From positions 1 through 17,776 of the forward strand of contig JADJET010000005.1 in assembly GCA_016708925.1 (NCBI GenBank): a stretch of DNA of 17,776 nucleotides, read 5' to 3'. Positions 1 to 9,644 of the stretch are shown piece after piece (positions within the stretch are counted from its first letter, which is position 1; each line of letters begins with the position of its first letter). The notes below the pieces were generated by a model. It was not told the DNA's origin. It saw nothing but the letters and a program-made list of their open reading frames with translations, and did no database searches. The stretch comes from Gammaproteobacteria bacterium. GTDB taxonomy: Bacteria; Pseudomonadota; Gammaproteobacteria; Pseudomonadales; Porticoccaceae. The translations under genes and the position numbers were made by a program.

Positions 1-693
1 GTGGACCCAGTGTTCCTGCACCGACGCCAGCAGCAGTCGCGCGCCGTCTGCTCGGCACAGGTATGCCGACGGCAGTCTGTTCGCCGACATCAAAGTCAGC
101 ATTGGCCGGGTGCTGGGTGGCTTTGGGCTCGCGGTGTTGATGGCGGTGCCGCAGAATCGATCGGCGCAGCTTCCGTCGGTGCAGGCATTCTTCAGGCCGC
201 TGATGGAGTTCGCCTTCCCGCGCTATCTGCCCGTGGCGGTGGCTTTCAAATCGCCCTAACCGTTGCTGTTGTGGGTCGCGAGTCAGGGGAGGGCGCCAGA
301 ATCACGCTGATCTGGATCGGGACTTTTGCCAAGATGGTCCTGATGGTGTCGGACAATATCCGTCGAGTGCCCATGGCGCAGATCGAGGCGGCCCAGACTC
401 TGGAGCGCGAACCGCGGCGAGGGTAGTGTCGCTGGTGGTGTTCAAGTCGGCCCTGCCCGGCATCGTCATTACCCTGCGTCACGCTCGGCTGGGCTGGACC
501 TATCTTCCGTTCGTATGGCAGGTTTCGGTGGCGGCCAATTCCGGCATCGGCTGCCGCATCCCTGCGCACCAGCCGCTTCCGCCTGAATTGACAAGATTTT
601 CGTCGGCATCCTGCTGATCGGTCTGCTGGGTCTGCTGATGGATCAGGGCTTCCGGCTGCTGCACCGGCGCGCCTTTCCCTGGCTGCATTTGCG

Positions 694-697
<4 letters not shown>
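1..697 (+). CDS. ABC transporter permease, SsuC/TauC/NrtB type (5' end outside window, frameshifted)
   Basis: Inner-membrane permease of a nitrate/sulfonate/taurine-type importer. About 230 residues of a family that is usually near 260 can be followed across three frames. The visible start already lies in the first conserved block (FLPTPAAVARAV in a shifted frame, about base 13), so the real start is upstream. Next come a segment reading ADIKVSIGRVLGGFGLAVLMAVP, the stretch ITLIWIGTFAKMVLMVSDNI (301-360), and the EAA loop that contacts the ATPase (EAAQTL, near 385-405, broken by an indel just after it). The protein resumes as SLVVFKSALPGIV and ends in a last membrane helix (KIFVGILLIGLLGLLMDQG). 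Its stop codon overlaps the start of the ATPase gene as ATGA (694-697), which implies translational coupling. The substrate cannot be read from the permease. Guanidine is inferred from the hydrolase downstream. Confidence 0.8.
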
Positions 698-1580
<883 letters not shown>

Positions 1581-1594
1581 GGAGATAGCCATTC

Positions 1595-2796
1595 ATGCGT
1601 CTGCAACGCTTTAACGCCACCGGGGCGCTCGGCCGCCCGGCACCTCGACCACCATCCGATGTTCGAGCCAACCCAGTTGCAGGGCTGGAAATCGCTGCAA
1701 AAGGAAAAGACCTGCCCACGGAGGCTGGAAAGCGCATGTGCAGCACGGCCGCAGACAATGGGCCCGACCGCTGCCGCGAGCGTCCAGGATCGCGGTATCT
1801 CACCTTCGTGCGCGGCAGGCTGCCCGCACTTCGCCAGCATCAATACCTTCGCAGGCGCCGTTCTGCGAGAACGTCCACAACATCGGTCAGTATGATGCGG
1901 CGATCCTCGGCGTGCCTTTCGACGGCGGCACGACCTATCGTCCCGGCACTCGCTTCGGACCCCAGGGCATCCGCAAGATCAGCGCGCTCTACACGCCCTA
2001 CAACTGAGCTGGGCGTGGATCTGCCGTCGAAACAGATGAATCTCTGCGACGCCGGCGACGTGTTCTAAGGCGTTTCCCGCCAATATCAAAGAAGACGTTC
2101 GATCAGATCAGCCGCGAGGTGGGTCATATTTCCGCCTCCGGCGCGCTGCCCATCGTGCTCGGTGGCGATCACTGCGATCGGCTTCGCGTTACCGTGCGCG
2201 GCATCGCGCAGAACACCGACAAGAAAGATCGGCATCATCCGCTTCGACCGCCACGCCGATATTCCAGGAAAGGACCTCGTTGAGCGTGTGCCCACCACGC
2301 CCTGGTTCCCCGCCACCAACCTGCCCAGCGTCTTGGCCAGAACACGGTGCAGGTGGGTATCGGCGGCTGGCAGGTGCCGCGCCCGGCGGTGATGGAGGCG
2401 CGCCAGCGCGGCACCGCCACCATTCTGACCATGAACGACGTGACCGAGTTGGGCTGGAAGACCGCCGAGATCGCGCTGGAAGCCGCCTGGGACGGTACGC
2501 GATGCGGTGTATCTGTCGTTCCGATATCGATGCCGTGGATTGCGGTTTCGTGCCAGTACCAGCGCTGGCCCGAGCCAGGCGGCTTCTGCCCGCAGAGATC
2601 CTCTATCTGCTGGGCGCGGTGGCGAAGGGAGGGCATCTGTGGCATGGAAGTAGTCGAGGTCTCGCCGCCCTGCGACTGTTCGGAAGTTACTGCGCTGCTC
2701 GCCACCCGTGCCATCGTCGATGTATTGGGCACGCTGGTAGCCCTACCGGCAGCGCTGGGGTCACTGGGTAGAGTCATTTCGCGACAGGACGCCTGA
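1595..2796 (+). CDS. gdmH: Ni-dependent guanidine hydrolase, GdmH-like (arginase/agmatinase fold), frameshifted
   Basis: Predicted to hydrolyse guanidine to urea and ammonia in the cytoplasm. It starts at ATG 1595, with GAGGAG ten bases upstream. The ureohydrolase metal motifs are visible: GGDH at 2161-2172, FDRHAD near 2243-2260, and SFDIDAVD around 2515-2540, which is split by an indel. Several stretches match, as I remember them, guanidine hydrolases rather than classical agmatinases: GTTYRPGTRFGPQGIRKISA, TTPWFxATNLP, QVGIGGWQVPR, GFVPGTGWPEPGGF and CGMEVVEVSPP. Length is about 400 residues with a long N-terminal part, as in GdmH and longer than most agmatinases (about 300). Neighbours fit: an importer upstream and a nickel permease one base downstream. 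Oddities: two positions I recall as His in this group read Pro (ERVPTTPWFPATN), each one base from a His codon. The alternative is another ureohydrolase such as guanidinobutyrase. Confidence 0.75.
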
Positions 2797-2797
2797 T

Positions 2798-3486
2798 ATG
2801 ATCGCCCTGCCGACCCAGACGCTGAGCAAACGATGGGCTTCGGCCTCGGTCTGCTGCACGCGCTCGACCGGATCATGTGCTGGCGGTGGCGAATCTGGGC
2901 GATGCCCGTGCCGGCCGTCGCGCCACCTGAGCTTCTGCGCGCGCTGGGCGCTTGGCCACGGTGCGGCGTTGCCGCAGTTATCGGCGCCTGGTGCTGCTGT
3001 AACCGGCATGGCGGTGCCGAGCGACCTCAGCGCTAACAGTTGAACATCTGGTGGGATGGGTGTTGATTGCGCTGGGGGTAACAACGCCTGTGGCGGCTCT
3101 GGGCAGGCGAGGCGCCGGTGCAATGGCATTGCCACGGCGTTGATGGCGCGCATCTGCACGTGGCGGGATTGCCCGCTCACCAGGGCCGTCGGGCGCTGCT
3201 GGTGGGACTTTTGCACGGTACCGCCGGATCCGCCGCGCTGCTGGTTCTGGCGCCCCTCGCCAGCGCCGCCAATCCGTGGCTCGGCATGAGCTATCTGGTG
3301 CTTTTCGCCCTCGGCGTGCTGGCCGCGATGCTGGCCTTTGGCGGTGTACTGGGGGCCGGCTTCCGGCACCTGCGGGGCCAACGCGCCGGCGTGGCATCCG
3401 GATTGCGGATACTGGTTGCGCTTGCCGCCATGGCGTTCGGTGTGTCGCTGCTGCGCCGGCTGATGGTCACGCACCCATCTCCGTAG
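2798..3486 (+). CDS. Nickel/cobalt permease, NiCoT/NicO-like (frameshifted)
   Basis: Predicted inner-membrane importer of Ni2+, of about 230 residues. The start ATG lies one base after the hydrolase stop, so the two are very likely co-translated. After an indel near 2830 the first helix reads MGFGLGLLHALD. With one missing C restored it continues as PDHVLAVANLGDA, giving the HxxDxDH-like metal signature of nickel/cobalt permeases. A further block reads LGHGAALPQL. A His-rich loop follows (WHCHGVDGAHLHVAGLPAH, about 3123-3180), then membrane helices (LVGLLHGTAGSAALLVLAPL, MSYLVLFALGVLAAMLAFGG, GLRILVALAAMAFGVSLL). The final 120 residues lie in one open frame. The position next to a nickel enzyme suggests metal supply. 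UreH-like membrane proteins share the helix style, so the exact subfamily is unsure. Confidence 0.72.
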
Positions 3487-3682
3487 CCCGGGCGCGTTTG
3501 TAAGCCCCTGTTGCGAGTTCCAAAAAGTATTCTTCCCGACGATGAACGCTTATGGAGCTCCGCGAGCCGGCGATTTAACCCATCTTCGCCTCAGTGGCGC
3601 GCGGCAGCCGGGCTGGCCGCTTTCTGGTGTAGCATCCGCCGATGGCAGGGCCGCTCCGGCTCCGCAGCCCCGGACGGGCGAA
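3487..3682. other. Spacer between the guanidine operon and the ligase cluster
   Basis: The open frame here begins at ATG 3542, but the 47 residues it would add before ATG 3683 are Pro/Ala/Arg/Gly-rich and resemble no part of an ATP-grasp protein. I treat the segment as non-coding leader. It separates two unrelated functional groups, so a promoter for the ligase cluster probably lies here. A weak -10-like TGTAGCAT (about 3628-3635) is the only candidate I see, and there is no convincing -35 partner. No hairpin with a T-run ends the preceding operon. Confidence 0.35.
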
Positions 3683-5138
3683 ATGTTACTGGTTCGGAAA
3701 CACTACGATGGCGCCGCGCTGTTCGACGAACTGATCAACGGTCCAGCAATGCGCGGGCGCCCGGCGCGGCGCACGGTGGCTTATCTGGCGGCGTCCACCG
3801 ATGCCGAGATCGAATCGCGCCGGCGCATGGCGGAGGCGACCATCCGCCAGGAATGGGGTGGTTTCACCGTGTATTCCGGAGGAGGAGGCAACATCGGCCG
3901 CGCCTGGCCCTTCGACATCATTCCCGCACCATCGCAGCGCCGGTGGCGCGAGGTCGAGACTGGCCTCAAGCAGCGTCTGCGCGCTCAACCGCCTTATCGA
4001 CGACATCTGCCACGATCAGCGCATCATCGCCGACGGCGTGTTTTGCCGAGGTGCTGGCGCAGTCGAAGAAATTTCCGCCCCAGATGCGTCGGCGTATCGC
4101 TTACTTCGGTGTCTGGGCGCACATCTGCAGCACCGATCTGGTGCGCGACGAGCGCCAGCCCGGTTCTTCGTGCTGGAAGATAACCGCGTGCCCTCAGGCG
4201 TCGCCATGCTGGAGGCGCGCCATCACCAAGCGGGTGCTGCGGAGTTGTTCGAGAGCGACGCCATTTCTGCCCGATGGCCGATTATGGCGCGCCTGTTCGA
4301 CATGCTTGCCGCGCTGTCGCCGCGCAAGCTGAGCAGCCCAGGCATCGTGGTGCTTTCACCCCAAGCATCTACAACTCGGCCTATTTCGAGCGCGCCTATC
4401 TCGCCCAGCAGATGGGGTGGAGCTGGTCCGGGTCGCGATCCTGGTGGTGGGCGACGACGACTGCGTGTACATGCGCACCATCGCCGGACGCGAGCGGGTG
4501 GATCGCGTCCTGGCGCATCGACAGTCTGTTTTTCTGGACCCGGAAGTCTTCAATCCGGAATCCACGCTCGGCGTGCCCGGCCTGATGCGCGCACGGCGCG
4601 CGGGCAAGGTGGCACTCGCCAACGCGCCCGGCCGCGGGCATCAGCGGACGACAAGGTGGTCTACGCCTGCGTGCCGCAAATGATCGCGAGTATTACCTGG
4701 GCGAAGAACCCTGCCTCGCCAATGTCGAGACTTTTTCTGTGCGCCAGTCGAGCAGCGCGCGCCTGTAAGCGCTCCGACCACCTCGACAGGCTGGTGGTGA
4801 CCGCCAATGAATCCGGGCGGTTACGGCATGTGTTGGTCAGCGAGCCCCGCACGCGACCAAAAGGAGCGCCGAGTTCGCCTGGCGCATCGGCCGATCCCAC
4901 GCAACCACATCCCCTTGGCCGCGCTCAAACTGTCGGTGGCGCCGACGCTGGTGGACGGTAACGGCCGCCTGGAGCCGCGGCATCTGGTTTGCGGCCGCGC
5001 TTCGTGTTGCAGGCCGAGGACATGTACGTCACTTACGGCGGACTGCCGCAGGTGGCGCTGGCGAAGGGCAGTCTGGTGGGGAACTCCTCCCCAGGGAGGC
5101 GGCAGCAGGACACCTGGATCGTCGACCCCTACGGATGA
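3683..5138 (+). CDS. Circularly permuted ATP-grasp protein, type 2 (DUF404/DUF407), frameshifted
   Basis: Predicted cytoplasmic ATP-dependent carboxylate-amine ligase that forms peptide-like bonds; its substrate is unknown. Family blocks follow in order across frames: AALFDELIN, EAxIRQEWGGFTVYS, AWPFDIIP, REVETGLKQRLRALNRLIDD with HDQRIIADGV, VWAHIC and TDLVRDER, FVLEDN with RVPSGV (ATP-grasp lid region), YNSAYFERAYLAQQMG, VGDDDCVYMRTIAGRERVD, LDPEVFNPESTLGVPGLMRA, DKVVYA with VPQMI, DHLD with ANESGGYGM, and QDTWIVDPYG at the end. ATG 3683 gives 485 residues, the usual family length; ATG 3542 is less likely. The stop TGA (5136-5138) lies five bases before the next start. Its partner is the alpha-E gene downstream. 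There are about ten frame changes. A paralogue of this protein is fused to an alpha-E domain at 9641. Confidence 0.85.
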
Positions 5139-5142
5139 AACC

Positions 5143-6030
5143 GTGCTGTCGTCCGTCGCTGTGCGCATCTACTGGGCGGCGCGCTATCTGAGCGCGCAGA
5201 GATCTTCCCGCGCGTCTGGTGCAGCGTCTACGACAGTCTGCTGCTGGACCTGCCCCGGGGCATCGATACCAGTTGGTACAACTTGGTGGAACTCAACAGC
5301 GCCACCGAAGCCGTCGCCGAGCACCACCGGGTGCGGGACAGGCACCAATGTGGTGAAGTTCCTGCCTGGCCGATGCCGATCACGGCGGCGCGCTGGTCAA
5401 CTCGCTGCGCATGGTGCGCGAGAACACGCCACACCCACCGCGATGTGTTTGCCCCGAGGGTGTAGGGATTCGTCAACGATCTGTTTGTTCGCGACCGATA
5501 ATTGGCGCAGGAACCGGGCGCAAGCTGCCACCAGTTCACCGGCGGCATCATTCCGGCTGCGGGGAAGTGAACGGCCAGATCGCCGCCCACGGCCGCGACG
5601 CGCCCTGGCAGTTCATCCAGCTCGGCCGGCATCTGGAGCGCGCCGACTTGACGCGCATTCTCGATGCCGGCGCCGTCGCGCTGTTGCAGTCAGCGGGCGC
5701 GCGCAGGTGAGTCTGGGCCAGATCGTGTGGGGACTGCTGCTGCGCGCGCTGAGCGCGGAGCTGGCGTATCGCCGCGCGTGCTGCGGGTGCCGGGGTGGCG
5801 GGTCCGGGAAGTAGCGAACTTCCTGCCAACAACGATGCGTTCTTTCCCCGCACCATCCGGCTTCTGCCGCGAACAGGTGGCGAGCGCCATCCGACGCTGC
5901 CCGGGAGCGAGTCCATATTGGGCGCCTTGGAAGGTGGCGGCGGTGTGTTGACCCGATCGCGTCGGTCGGCGGTCTCAGGCAGGCGTTTCGCGACTATCTG
6001 AACGAAGTCCAGATTCGCATCAGCACATGA
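5143..6030 (+). CDS. Alpha-E domain protein (DUF403), frameshifted
   Basis: All-helical alpha-E protein, nearly always encoded beside circularly permuted ATP-grasp ligases. It has no proven activity and is presumed to be a partner or scaffold of the ligase. GTG 5143 gives the typical opening (VLSSVA then IYWAARYL, compare the family pattern xLSxVAExLYWxxRYLERAE). An ATG at 5135 overlaps the preceding stop but lies in another frame. Further blocks: SLLLDLPRGIDTSWYNLVEL, SATEAVAEHH, LVNSLRMVREN, NGQIAAHGRDAPWQFIQLGR with HLERADLTRILDAG, NDAFFPRTIR, and the closing DYLNEVQIRIST. About 295 residues compares well with roughly 310 for the family. The alternative start ATG 5135 would need an indel within the first codons. 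Indels are frequent until about 5550, and the frame is better kept over 5550-5710. Confidence 0.82.
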
Positions 6031-6184
6031 CGAGCGGGACCGCGATCCCTGGTTTGCGCAGCGCTGAATCCGGCCTCTTGAGTTGGTCGATTTAGAATTT
6101 GAAGTGTTGAATTTGTTTGAACTTGAAACGTTGAATCCGGAATATCAGACACACTCGCCGCACCCGCCGGAACACTTTGAACTC
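6031..6184 (+). promoter_or_regulatory. AT-rich, TTGAA-rich spacer between two ligase modules
   Basis: A 154-base gap inside an otherwise tightly packed cluster. From about 6075 to 6140 it is clearly richer in A and T than the genes around it and repeats the word TTGA(A) about every 7 to 15 bases. TTTGAACT occurs at 6116-6123 and again at 6176-6183. The words GCTGAATCCGG and GTTGAATCCGG occur near 6063 and 6130. No standard -35/-10 pair with correct spacing is obvious, and no strong ribosome site precedes ATG 6185. It could be an internal promoter region, a protein-binding array or degenerate repeat DNA. Confidence 0.4.
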
Positions 6185-9100
6185 ATGACCATTCGCGTCA
6201 AGACTGCTCCCACGTCACCAGATACCGCTTCGACCGGCTGGTGAACCTGTCGCCCCCACGTGGCGCGCCTGCGCACGGCGGCGCACTGCCGCGCCGATTC
6301 GCGGCAATCGCTGCACGGCGAGTCCGGCCACGGACTTTCATCAACTGGCACCCAGGACCCCTGCGGCAATTACCTGGCATGGCTGGTATTTCCCCGAGCG
6401 CGCCGATCATCTCCTCGATCCGGTCGAGGTCATCGCCGAGATGACGGTGATCAATCCGTTCGACTTCTTTCTCGACGAAGAGACGTGCCGTTTCCGTTCG
6501 ACTATGGCGCGCGACCCATACGAGCTCGCGCCCTATCTGGGTACGATGACGGCGGGCCGCTGTTGCTAGGCGCTGGCTGACCAGCGGCGCCGCGCGCGCC
6601 GATCCCCACCAACGACTTCCTGGTCGCGCTCGACCAGCGTTTGCGGCGCGATATTACCCTGCCCAACGTCCGCCACGGGGCCGGTGTTACAGGCTGCGAG
6701 CAGACGCTGGAGCTGGCGCTGGCTCCTGCCGCGACAGCGCCTGGCTGCTGGTGCAGATCTGCCGTCATCTGGGGCTCGCCGCGCGCGTGTCAGGCTACTG
6801 GTGCAGCACAGGCCGATGTGGCGGCGCTCGACGGACCTTCGGGCCGCCGCCGACTCCACCGATCTCCACGCACGGTGCGAGGTGCATCTGCCCGGCGCCC
6901 GGCTGGGTCGGGCTCGATCACTCTCGCGGGCTGTTCGCGGGCGAGGGCCATCCCGCTCGCCTGCGCGGACGCTCGGAAATCGGCGGCGCCCTCGAAGCTA
7001 CTCGATGGAGTGCGAGGTGGAATTTCGCACCACAACAAGTGCTGCGCATTTCTCGAGGATCCCCGCGTCACCAAGACCTACAGCGACCACGCAATGGGCG
7101 CTCATCGATGCCATGGGCGCGGCGGTGGACGCGCGCGTCTGGACGCCATGGATGTGCGGCTCACCCAGGGTGGCGAGCCGACGTTACGTGTCCATCGACG
7201 ACATGGAGTCGGCGCAGTGGAACGCCCACGGCGCTCGGCGCGGACAGCTCCGCCTCGCCCGGGACTGCTGCTGCGCCTGCGCGACCGCTTTGCCCGCGGT
7301 GGCTTGCTGCACCATGGTCAGGGCAAGTGGTATCCCGGCGAAGAGCTGCCGCGCTGGGCGCTCGGCTGTTTCTGGCGCGGCGACGGCGAACCGGTGTGGC
7401 GCGATCCCCAATGGCTCGCGCCGGTGGGCGCGGATCAGGGCCACGACTTCGCCGCGGCCGACCGTTTCGCCCACCACCTGTGCGTGGCGTTGGCGCTCGA
7501 TCCCGCGCGCCTGCTGATTGCGCACGAAGATGCTTTTCACTACCTGTGGCGTGAACAGGAACTGCCGGAGCATCTCGATCCTCAGACCGCCGCGCTGGAT
7601 GACAGTCTGGAGCGCCGCCGGCTCGCGCGCCTGTTGCAGCAGGGTCAACACGCCGACCGGTCTGGCTGCCGCTGGGCCGGGATCCGGTTGCGGCGCGCTG
7701 GCGCAGCTCGCCCTGGCCGCTGCGGCGCGGCCAGTTGATACTGATTCCCGGCGATTCGCCCATGGGCTACCGGCTGCCGCTGGACTCGCTGCCGCCGGCG
7801 ACCGAGGCCGAGGCGCGGGAAGCCGAGCGCGATCCCTTCGCGCCCGACAAGCCGCTGGATGCCGATTATCACCAGTACGCCCAGGCGGTGCTGGATGCGG
7901 CCGCGGATCGCCGCGAGATCATGGCGGGCCAGCCGATCCCGGAAGCGGATGCGGACAGGCCGGCATCCTTGGCGCGCACGGCGCTGTGCATCGAGCCCCG
8001 CGCGGCACGCCTGCATATCTTTCTGCCGCCGCTCCAGCATCTGGAACACTATCTGACGCTGGTGGGCGCGGTGGAAGCCTGCGCCGCCGACCTGCGCCTG
8101 CCGGTGGTGATCGAGGCTACGAACCGCCGCGCGATCCGCGCCTGCTGCGCCTGCTGGTGACGCCCGACCCGGGGTGATCGAGGTGAACATCCATCCCGCG
8201 AGCAACTGGCAAGAACTGCGCGACAACACCCTGGCGCCTCGCCGGAGGCGCACCGGGCGCCTCGGCACCGAGAAGTTCCTGCACGATGGCCGCCACACCG
8301 GCACCGGCGGCGGCAACCACGTCACCCTGGGCGGGGCGACGCCGGCCGACAGTCCATTGCTGCGCCGTCCCGACCTGCTGCGCAGCCTGGTCACCCACTG
8401 GCAGCACCATCCCGGGCTGTCTCTGCGTTTTCCGGCATGTTCATCGGCCCCACCAGCCGGTCGCCGCGGGTCGATGAAGGCCGCGCCGAGACGCTTTACG
8501 AACTGGAGATCGCCTTCCAGCAGATGCCTTCCGGGAGATCACTAGCCCTGGCTGGTGGACCGGCTGCTGCGCAATCTGCTCACCGATATCACCGGCAATA
8601 CCCACAGGGTCGAGTTCTGCATCGACAAGCTGTATGCGCCGGGCAGTGCCAGCGGGCGTCAGGGCATCCTGGAGTTCCGGGGTTCCGAAATGCCGCCCCA
8701 CGCCCACATGGCGCTGGGCAGGCGCTGCTGCTGCCCTGCCCTGGTGGCGCGGCTGTGGCGGACACCCTATCGGCAGCCACTGGTGCGCTGGGGCCACGGC
8801 GCTGCACGATCGCTTTCTGCTGCCCCACTACGCCTGGCAGGATCTGCGCGACGTGGTGGCGGATCTAGCGCGCACGAGCTGCCGTTTCAGCTCGACTGGC
8901 TCGCGCCCTTGGCGGAGTTCCGCTACCCCATTACGGCGAGGTGCGGATCGGCGATATCCGCATCGGACTGCGCTGGGCCATTGGAGCCCTGGCATGTACT
9001 GGGCGAAGAAGTGGGAAGCTTCGGCACCGCCCGCTATGTGGATTCTTCCGTGCGAGCGGGTCGGTGCGGGCAAGGTGGACGGGCTCACCGACAGCCGCTA

Positions 9101-9644
9101 TGTGCTGGCCTGTGACGGCCGGCGCGTGCCGCTGCGCAACACCGGCCGTCACGGCGAATACGTCGCCGGGGTGCGCTATCGCGCCTGGGCGCCGCCGTCG
9201 GCCCTGCATCCGACCATCGGGGTGCAGGCGCCCCTGGTGTTCGACCTGATCGATACCTGGAACGGCATGGCAGTGGGCGGCTGCACCTACCATGTGGTGC
9301 ATCCGGGCGGGCGCAGCTACGACGATTTTCCGGTCAATGCCAACGCCGCCGAGGCGCGCCGGGTCAGTCGTTTCACCGCGGTCGGGCACACGCCAGGCGG
9401 CACTAACCGCCCAGCCACCGCACCACCAGTGCTGCGCAGTTCGTGGCTCGTGACCAGCTCCCCCGACCCATGGCCCCGCCGCCCGAAGAGCCCAGTGGTG
9501 AATACCCCATACGCTGGATTTGCGCCGCGGCGCCCTGGGCCGGTCGCGCGGCGGCGGACGCGGGGCGCGCCTGCTGCCGGAGCGCCGACTGTGTGCCAGA
9601 ATCCGCCGCTCGCCGACCACTGGGCAGGCTTTTCGTACCCATGA
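6185..9644 (+). CDS. Transglutaminase-like / DUF2126 amidoligase two-domain protein (frameshifted)
   Basis: Large protein of about 1,115-1,150 residues. The N-terminal part is a transglutaminase-like cysteine-peptidase fold: HHVTRYRFDRLVNLSPHV at the start, FINWHQDPCGNYLA, then catalytic GSCRDSAWLLVQ (Cys codon 6727), STDLHA (His near 6873) and GWVGLD (Asp near 6910). The C-terminal part is DUF2126, a putative glutamine-synthetase-fold COOH-NH2 ligase: TQGGEPT, ESAQWN, LLHHGQGKWYPGEELPRWAL, EPVWRDP, YLWREQELPEHLDP, LIPGDSPMGYRLPLDSLP, EVNIHPASNWQELRDN, FLHDGRHTGTGGGNHVTLGG, DRLLRNLLTDITGNTHR, FRGSEMPPHAHMA, and VFDLIDTWNGMAVGGCTYHV. The conserved family end, TLDLRR, falls near 9510-9526 with no stop after it. 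I extend to 9644, where one frame stops as ATGA on the next start; the true end may be near 9527. Probably one unit with the ATP-grasp/alpha-E and transglutaminase genes downstream. Confidence 0.85.

Noticed and set aside
1595..2796. Calling the ureohydrolase an agmatinase (speB)
   Set aside because: The long N-terminus, the TTPWF and GTGWPEPGG-type motifs, and the nickel permease and importer neighbours fit a guanidine hydrolase better.
3542..3682. An N-terminal extension of the first ATP-grasp protein from ATG 3542
   Set aside because: The 47 extra residues resemble no family member, and ATG 3683 gives the usual family length of 485 residues.
6075..6140. A CRISPR array or true tandem repeat at the TTGAA-rich tract
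   Set aside because: The words are short, irregularly spaced and not separated by unique spacers of constant length.
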